Below are positions 6,440-11,210 of a stretch of DNA of 11,210 nucleotides, piece after piece; position 1 is the stretch's first letter, and the number at the start of each line of letters is the position of its first letter. The notes under the pieces were generated by a model that worked only from the letters and a program-made list of their open reading frames with translations, was not told where the DNA came from and did not search any database. The DNA is taken from contig JASMAO010000131.1 of the NCBI GenBank assembly GCA_030754315.1, positions 1-11,210 on the forward strand, read 5' to 3'. This stretch comes from SAR202 cluster bacterium (GTDB taxonomy: Bacteria > Chloroflexota > Dehalococcoidia > Lucifugimonadales > JASMAO01). A program made the position numbers and the translations under genes.

Positions 6440-6850
6440 TTACCAGGGAAGATCATCAACACCACCACTAGACTGCTCTCCAGTATCTCCACCAGCCGTC
6501 TCCTCTTGGGAGCCCCCTGCGCCTCTTCTATCGAGAAAGCGTATGTCATTTGCATTAATTTCGTTCCTGAACCTAGTCTCCCCATCCTGTGTGTTGTAAG
6601 TGGAGCTTTTCAGCCTGCCTTCGACATAGACTTTCATCCCCTTAGTAACGTACTGATTCACAGTCTCGGCCAACTTGTTCCATGCTGTAATGGTAAACCA
6701 CTCAGTCTCTTCCCGTTGCTCTCCAGCCGACGTAGTCCATCTGTAGTTTGTCGCGAGTCGGAACGAAGTGACCGCGCTGCCGTTAGGAGTATAGCGCATC
6801 TCCGGATCCGTTCCGGCGTTGCCTATCACAAGCATTTTGTTCATCGTCAT
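6440..6850 (-). CDS. ssb: Single-stranded DNA-binding protein
   Basis: SSB coats single-stranded DNA in replication and repair. The 136-aa protein has an N-terminal OB fold (about 1-107): MLVIGNAGTDPEMRYTPNG, FRLATNYRW, TEWFTITAWNKLAE, YVTKGMKVYVEGRLKSSTY and NANDIRFLDRR. A glycine-rich linker (108-130) leads to the acidic tip VDDLPW, the partner-binding peptide, ending in Trp where E. coli has Phe. The ATG at 6850 has GAGAG upstream; a second ATG two codons later could also be used. Its place between rpsF and rpsR is the classical arrangement. Confidence 0.97.
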   Translation of the reverse strand: MTMNKMLVIGNAGTDPEMRYTPNGSAVTSFRLATNYRWTTSAGEQREETEWFTITAWNKLAETVNQYVTKGMKVYVEGRLKSSTYNTQDGETRFRNEINANDIRFLDRRGAGGSQEETAGGDTGEQSSGGVDDLPW

Positions 6851-6892
6851 GGCACACTCTCAACTCTTTGAGTAAAACTGCCGCCCCGACGA

Positions 6893-7186
6893 TCAGGGCT
6901 TTACCATCAGATATCGGAGTACATCCTCAGCAGCTCTAAGATTCTGATTCAAATCATGTGCAACTGCGGCCTCGGCATCAAATCGCCTAAGCACATAATT
7001 ACCCTCAGCAAATTTTTTTATAGGGTACGCAAGCCGGCGGACGCCCCAGTCCTCACGCTCTGATACGGCCCCACCGCCATCAGTTATCAGTCCTTCTACT
7101 CGATCAACCGTTGAAGCAACCTCTTCCTCAGTCGCCTCGGGACTTAATATCATTACCAACTCATAGGCCCTGACTCGCTGTGCCAA
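6893..7186 (-). CDS. rpsF: Small ribosomal subunit protein bS6
   Basis: A 97-aa S6 protein, the partner of S18 in the 30S platform. Recognisable segments are YELVMILSPEATEEEV (8-23), WGVRRLAYPIKKFAEGNYVLRRF (47-69) and AAEDVLRYLMVKP at the end, close to 'VLRhlvvr' in relatives. The start is TTG at 7186; the family N-terminus (RxYELVxI) begins about six residues in, and no ATG or GTG lies upstream in frame. GAGAGGG lies about 11 nt before it, somewhat long. It is the first gene of the operon and is 42 bp from ssb. Confidence 0.96.
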   Translation of the reverse strand: MAQRVRAYELVMILSPEATEEEVASTVDRVEGLITDGGGAVSEREDWGVRRLAYPIKKFAEGNYVLRRFDAEAAVAHDLNQNLRAAEDVLRYLMVKP

Positions 7187-7229
7187 CTGATAAATTGCCC
7201 TCTCTGGAATGTCTGAAGTGCGAAGGTTT

Positions 7230-7238
7230 ATTATAGCA
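7230..7238 (-). promoter_or_regulatory. Extended -10 promoter of the rpsF operon
   Basis: The minus strand reads TGCTATAAT, a perfect -10 hexamer (7230-7235) with a TGn extension (7236-7238). It is placed to start transcription near 7223, giving a leader of about 37 nt before the rpsF TTG. No clear -35 hexamer is seen 16-18 bp upstream, which an extended -10 can tolerate. Confidence 0.7.
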
Positions 7239-7281
7239 CGATGCTGCTGCAGGGGGGACTCCGTCTCAGAGGACCTGCCTG

Positions 7282-7429
7282 CTATGTTCCATTAGGCACG
7301 TAGAGACGGTCACCGGGATGCAACATCACTGGATTATCTGCGATAATGCTCCCAATTGCTACCAACAGACCGAATGGTCCCTAAGCCATGCGTCGTTCGA
7401 TACTGTTGTTGTCCATGAATAACCACCTG
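7282..7429 (-). pseudogene. Frameshifted remnant of a LysM-like C-terminus
   Basis: No intact gene is present between rpsF and the YihY gene, but the minus strand holds what looks like a broken LysM domain. One frame reads QVVIHGQQQYRTTHGLGTIR followed by SVGSNWEHYRR and a stop. An overlapping frame reads IIADNPVMLHPGDRLYVPNG, then T and a stop (TAG, 7282-7284). Joined by one small indel near 7337-7345, they give the LysM pattern: a beta strand, helix, an N-rich turn, and the C-terminal PGDRLYVP, where LysM domains usually have PG[QD]xLxIP. There is no start or upstream part; the YihY gene begins at 7441 on the other strand. A perfect CCGTCTC/GAGACGG inverted repeat (7261-7267 and 7303-7309) overlaps the end. 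The match is by eye to a short motif and may be chance. Confidence 0.35.
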
Positions 7430-7440
7430 GGACGCTGGGA

Positions 7441-8376
7441 ATGATACTAATCAGATTCATCCTCTTTTGGAAAGATACTATTAACGATTTCTTAGACAAG
7501 AATTGTCCCCATGTAGCGGGTGCCATTTCTTTCTACACTCTATTTTCGATGTTCCCCTTGTTTCTAGCAATCACATCCATCTTAGGTTTCATTTTGGGTC
7601 CGCGAGCAGAAGAGGAGCAGGTTGAAATCGCTGTGCAGATCGCAGAAGTCATCCCGGTATCTAGTGACTTCATAAGCGAAACAATGCGCGGGTTAGTAAA
7701 CGCGAGAACAATCACGGGTATCGCCAGCGTAATAGGTTTGTTTTGGACAGCAACAGCCGCGTTCGGCGCAATGCGGAAAGGGATCAACGCCGCCTGGGGT
7801 ATCAGGACCCCCAGGCCTTTCATTAAAGAACGTCTAATTGACTTGGCCTTGGTACTGGGGGCCGGAGTTTTCTTGCTAGCGGTCCTGTTTAGCGGCCCGG
7901 CATTGGGCTTTTTCAGAGAAGTAACCGACGTTCTCGCACCAGAGTCGACGCGATTCACTCACACCCTGTGGAATTTAGTGGCAACACTGTCGACACCGAT
8001 CCTTATTTTCATAACCTTCTTGATACTTTATAAATATTTGCCGAATACCGCCGTGCGCCTCCAGGACATATGGCCAGGTGCACTGATTGCATCACTTGCC
8101 TTCAATGCTGCAAACTTTGCATTTGTCTGGTATGTATCCTCCTACGCACACTATAACGTCTTGTATGGATCTGTTGGTGCAATTCTTGCCTTGTTAACTT
8201 GGGTCTACTTATCGGCTATTATCATGTTGTTGGGCGCTCTTATAACATCACGATATACTGATTATGTGTCAACAATCCCCACAGAGCTTCAAAGCCTCAG
8301 ACTACTTTGGTCTGGGTTCTCACGAGTCAGATTGCGGGTAGTGGCATCTCAACAAGCGAACCGAGGCATGCCCTGA
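7441..8376 (+). CDS. YihY/BrkB-family inner membrane protein
   Basis: A 311-aa polytopic membrane protein of the YihY/virulence factor BrkB family (formerly called 'ribonuclease BN' in error). It starts with a short amphipathic stretch and the family hallmark AGAISFYTLFSMFPLFLAI (26-44). Membrane segments lie at about 28-52, 91-112, 133-157, 178-198, 210-233 and 242-270. Conserved marks include RKGINAAWG (112-120), YKYLPN (197-202), WPGA (211-214), YGSVGAILALLTWVY (242-256) and LLGA (263-266). Its molecular role is unsettled in the family. The ATG at 7441 has GGGA 8 nt upstream. It is a single gene: divergent from the ribosomal operon and convergent with the ABC genes, with 23 bp between stops. 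Confidence 0.9.
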   Translation: MILIRFILFWKDTINDFLDKNCPHVAGAISFYTLFSMFPLFLAITSILGFILGPRAEEEQVEIAVQIAEVIPVSSDFISETMRGLVNARTITGIASVIGLFWTATAAFGAMRKGINAAWGIRTPRPFIKERLIDLALVLGAGVFLLAVLFSGPALGFFREVTDVLAPESTRFTHTLWNLVATLSTPILIFITFLILYKYLPNTAVRLQDIWPGALIASLAFNAANFAFVWYVSSYAHYNVLYGSVGAILALLTWVYLSAIIMLLGALITSRYTDYVSTIPTELQSLRLLWSGFSRVRLRVVASQQANRGMP

Positions 8377-8399
8377 TACTAGGCAGGGAGTCGCTGTCG

Positions 8400-10232
8400 T
8401 TAGTTTATAGTCTGATTCCCAGAAAGCGGGTCCTGTATCACAGCATAGTTCATCTGGTAAAGATGAGCGTAAAGACCACCTTCCTGGAGAAGCTCCTCAT
8501 GCACCCCTGTTTCAACTACCTCGCCACCGCGTAAAACAACGATCTTATCGGCGCCACGGATGGTTGACAAACGGTGCGCTATAACGATGGCCGTCCGTCC
8601 TCTAAGAAGAACCTGGAGAGCAGTTTGGATTAGCATTTCGGTATGGCTATCGATATTAGCAGTTGCTTCATCAAGTATCAGTATCTGCGGGTCGGCAACA
8701 ATGGCTCTGGCGAAACTAATTAGCTGTCGCTGTCCAAGGCTCATGTTGACACCACGTTCATGCAAGTAAGTATCGTAGCCATCCTCAAGCTTTTGAATAA
8801 AAGCGTGAGCACCGACAGCTTTAGACGCTTCTATCATTTGTACTTCTGTCGCACCCGTGCAACTGTATTTGATATTCTCACGAACCGTTCCAGAAAAGAG
8901 GAACGGTTCCTGAAGTACCATACTCATCTGGGTGGCTAACGACCTGCGAGTAACATCTCTAATATCGCAGCCATCGACTAAAATCGCACCGCGCCCACGC
9001 TCCACATCGTAGAATCGCGAGAGCAAGGAAACTAATGTCGTTTTGCCGGCCCCCGTCGGCCCTACTATGGCCACCGTTTGACCAGGTTGGATGTGTAAGT
9101 TTACGTCATGTAGCACGTCGCGACCCTCGATGTAACCGTAGCTCACACTCTTATAATCTATCTCGCCCTTAATTTTGGGCAAATTGGTCGCGTTGGGTGC
9201 GTCAATTAGCTCAGGTTCCACATCCAGCAATTCAAATATTCTCGCGCCTGAGGCCATCGCCCTCTGCATAGCTGTGTACTGCATAGCAAGATTACGAACA
9301 GGGTCAAAGAATCTTTGAATGTACAAAACAAACGCGATAAGTGTTCCTATTTCAAGGTCGTCAACAGACACCATTCGAGCGCCGAAGAACAACGTCAATG
9401 CAATGGCAGCAGCGGTAAGAAAGTCCACTGGAGCAAGAAGGCCCACAGACATTCGAGTCGCTGACAGGCCAGTAACAAGGCTTTCGTGGTTAATCTCATC
9501 GAACCTCCGGAGATTGCTATTCTGTCGATTCATGCTCTGAACCACTCGCACTCCAGATATGTTCTCGTTCAAAGAGCCATTGACGGCCGACGCGGCCCGG
9601 CGCACACGCACAAAAGACCTGATAGCCAACGGTTGCCACACAGCCATAATTACTACGAGTAAGGGAATAACGGCCATGGATATCAATCCGAGCTGTATGT
9701 CCATAAGAAACAATACGGCAACAATGCCAAACAGGCTCAAAAAGTCCCCAACCGTCATTACGGCAACGCTCATAAATTCCTGGAGCTGGTAGCAGTCGCC
9801 CTGGACACGCGACATGATCCTGCCCACTTCTGTCTTATCGTAAAATGTGAGTGACAACTTCTGGAGGTGAGAGAACATCTCTTTCCTAAGTCTGTAGAGG
9901 ACAGATTGCCCCGCACGCGCTAGAAACGACTCTTGAGCATAGCTTACTCCCCAGTTCAATATGGCGTTTCCCAAAAACATCGCTGCCACTAAAGTGAGCC
10001 CAGAAAAATCTCCCACTGCAATGTGGTCATCTATGCCAACCTTAATCAGCCATGGGACAGCAAGCTGAGTTGCGGTAAAAATAAACATCGACACAGTCGC
10101 AGCAGCCATCAACCATTTTTGTGATTGCAGGTAGGGAACGAACCTCACGATCACCGCGGGATTGTATGCCTTACCGAAGCGCTGGTCTTCACCTGCATCC
10201 GCTATGGGATTTGTAGCTGTCCTTGTGGTCAC
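8400..10232 (-). CDS. ABC exporter half-transporter, subunit with catalytic Glu and variant signature
   Basis: A 610-aa type IV ABC exporter: an N-terminal membrane domain of six helices (about 40-62, 77-98, 155-176, 182-200, 265-285 and 296-312) fused to a nucleotide-binding domain. The latter has Walker A GPTGAGKTT (391-399), Q-loop VLQEPF (Q441), Walker B ILILDEAT with catalytic Glu at 522, and the switch His at 553 (IAHRLST). The signature is MSLGQ (497-501) rather than LSGGQ. This subunit therefore keeps a full Walker B but has an altered signature, the reverse of its neighbour, as in heterodimeric exporters such as BmrCD or TM287/288. Substrates of that group include lipids and drugs; none can be inferred here. 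The start is GTG at 10232 with AGAGG 7 nt upstream. Only two nt separate it from the stop of the neighbour, so the two are co-translated. Confidence 0.93.
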   Translation of the reverse strand: MTTRTATNPIADAGEDQRFGKAYNPAVIVRFVPYLQSQKWLMAAATVSMFIFTATQLAVPWLIKVGIDDHIAVGDFSGLTLVAAMFLGNAILNWGVSYAQESFLARAGQSVLYRLRKEMFSHLQKLSLTFYDKTEVGRIMSRVQGDCYQLQEFMSVAVMTVGDFLSLFGIVAVLFLMDIQLGLISMAVIPLLVVIMAVWQPLAIRSFVRVRRAASAVNGSLNENISGVRVVQSMNRQNSNLRRFDEINHESLVTGLSATRMSVGLLAPVDFLTAAAIALTLFFGARMVSVDDLEIGTLIAFVLYIQRFFDPVRNLAMQYTAMQRAMASGARIFELLDVEPELIDAPNATNLPKIKGEIDYKSVSYGYIEGRDVLHDVNLHIQPGQTVAIVGPTGAGKTTLVSLLSRFYDVERGRGAILVDGCDIRDVTRRSLATQMSMVLQEPFLFSGTVRENIKYSCTGATEVQMIEASKAVGAHAFIQKLEDGYDTYLHERGVNMSLGQRQLISFARAIVADPQILILDEATANIDSHTEMLIQTALQVLLRGRTAIVIAHRLSTIRGADKIVVLRGGEVVETGVHEELLQEGGLYAHLYQMNYAVIQDPLSGNQTIN

Positions 10233-10234
10233 GG

Positions 10235-11210
10235 CTAGGCCTCTGACAATATTTCCGAGGACACATCAAACTCCAACATGATGTCTTCCTGAGGTTTAAG
10301 TTGTAGTTCATATATGCCCCTATAAAGGCCACCCATAGCAAGCAGTTGAGCGTGGGTGCCACGCTCGACAATCTTTCCTTCGTCCAAAACGAGGATCTGG
10401 TCTGCTTTGTGAACAGTACTTAACCGGTGGGCTATAACAAAGGTGGTTCTCCCACGGATAACCGATTCCATAGCTTGTTGTATCAGCGCCTCTGTCTGGG
10501 CATCAACAGATGATGTTGAATCATCTAAGACCAGTACCGGAGGATCTAGGAGTACCGCTCGCGCTATAGAGAATCGTTGACGCTGGCCCCCTGAGAGATT
10601 CGCGCCTCTTTCTCCCAAAACGGTATCGTATCCGTCTTCGAGTTCATCCACAATGAAATTGTGAATTTGCGCTACCTTTGCTGCTTCCACCACCTCTTCC
10701 GTTGTTGCATATTCTCGACCAAAGGCAATGTTGTCTCGAACCGAAGCCGCGAATAGGAAAATGTCTTGTTGAACGAACCCAATATTGGCGCGTAGGGATT
10801 CCAAAGTGATGTCTCGAGTATCTGTCCCGTCAATTGTCAATCGGCCGGTATCGATATCGTAGAAACGTGGTATCAAGTTAACCAGTGTGCTCTTTCCGCT
10901 GCCAGGCGCACCAAGCAGTGCAACCACCTGTCCCGGCCGGGCATCTATTTCAATGTCACTAATGGCAGATTCGTTTTGGTTATATCCAAATCCAACATGC
11001 TCAAATTGGATATGCCCCTTGGCTCGGGGTATCTTTATAGCGATCTCAGATTCTTGAACTGGTGACTTTGCGTCCAAGACCTCGAAAAGCCGCTCGCCAG
11101 CAGAGATTGTCCTCGCTAGGTTGCTAACCACCATGCCTGCTGAACGAACGGGCAGTGCCAATATTTGAAGATAAAACATGAACTGCGCTAGCTCACCTGG
11201 AGTTAAGTAA
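10235..11210 (-). CDS. ABC exporter half-transporter, subunit with degenerate Walker B (partial)
   Basis: The frame is open to the right edge, so the N-terminal membrane helices are missing; 324 codons are visible. The first visible residues, TLTPGELAQFMFYLQ, are the last part of the membrane domain. The internal ATG at 11179 is not the start. The nucleotide-binding domain has Walker A GAPGSGKST, Q-loop FVQQDIFLF, a canonical LSGGQRQRFSIARA signature, Walker B VLVLDDSTSSVD and the switch His in IAHRLST. The catalytic glutamate after the Walker B Asp is replaced by Asp (LDDSTSSVD), the typical substitution of the degenerate subunit in heterodimeric exporters. Together with the downstream subunit it should form one active and one inactive ATP site. 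It ends with a short C-terminal extension after the switch region. Confidence 0.92.
   Translation of the reverse strand, partial: YLTPGELAQFMFYLQILALPVRSAGMVVSNLARTISAGERLFEVLDAKSPVQESEIAIKIPRAKGHIQFEHVGFGYNQNESAISDIEIDARPGQVVALLGAPGSGKSTLVNLIPRFYDIDTGRLTIDGTDTRDITLESLRANIGFVQQDIFLFAASVRDNIAFGREYATTEEVVEAAKVAQIHNFIVDELEDGYDTVLGERGANLSGGQRQRFSIARAVLLDPPVLVLDDSTSSVDAQTEALIQQAMESVIRGRTTFVIAHRLSTVHKADQILVLDEGKIVERGTHAQLLAMGGLYRGIYELQLKPQEDIMLEFDVSSEILSEA

Noticed and set aside
6398..6871. 157-codon plus-strand frame opposite ssb
   Set aside because: It lies antisense to ssb, which has clear OB-fold motifs; the predicted peptide has no recognisable features.
7533..7958. 141-codon minus-strand frame opposite the YihY gene
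   Set aside because: Serine/lysine/alanine-rich shadow without motifs; the plus-strand frame is a clear membrane protein.
8371..8388. CCCTG/CAGGG hairpin at the end of the YihY gene
   Set aside because: Only five base pairs, overlapping the stop codon, and no T-tract on either strand; not enough to call a terminator.

Overview
The window looks like a chromosomal segment of an uncultured, probably marine Chloroflexota bacterium (Dehalococcoidia/SAR202-like). This rests on family resemblance only: a family 4 Fe-S uracil-DNA glycosylase beside RNase J and an FtsK-like membrane domain, an rsmD-coaD-DivIVA-like cluster, an SSB ending in DDLPW, a zinc-ligand type S18, intermediate GC and frequent non-ATG starts. 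No phage, IS or CRISPR signature is visible; this is mostly core genome.

Layout. (1) 1-3014, minus strand: family 4 uracil-DNA glycosylase, then RNase J, then the N-terminal membrane domain of an FtsK/SpoIIIE-like protein that runs off the left edge. (2) 3015-3254: divergent intergenic region with a perfect 17-bp palindrome. (3) 3255-4997, plus strand: rsmD, coaD (overlapping by 8 nt) and a DivIVA-like coiled-coil protein whose only well-placed start codon is ATT. (4) 4998-5111: convergent intergenic region with a nested inverted repeat, probably a terminator. (5) 5112-7186, minus strand: the canonical rpsF-ssb-rpsR operon with a TGn-TATAAT promoter, followed by a VOC metalloenzyme and an ArsC/Spx-like thioredoxin-fold protein. 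(6) 7187-7440: the rpsF promoter and a frameshifted remnant of a LysM-like C-terminus. (7) 7441-8376, plus strand: a YihY/BrkB membrane protein. (8) 8400-11210, minus strand: two adjacent ABC exporter half-transporters (the upstream one cut by the right edge) whose motifs indicate a heterodimer with one degenerate ATPase site.

The most interesting item is the gene at 5112-5459. Read from TTG it is a 93-aa protein lacking the start of its fold. Reading upstream in the same frame gives an ATG with a strong ribosome binding site and a complete 115-aa ArsC/Spx-like protein, interrupted only by one in-frame TGA. That TGA lies exactly at the first cysteine of the family CxxC motif (giving UxxC), and an 8-bp hairpin with a GUC loop starts 15 nt after it, as expected for a bacterial SECIS. 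I interpret it as a selenoprotein. ArsC-like selenoproteins are, as I recall, known from marine metagenome surveys, so the family is probably not new, but this gene would be misannotated by standard gene calling.
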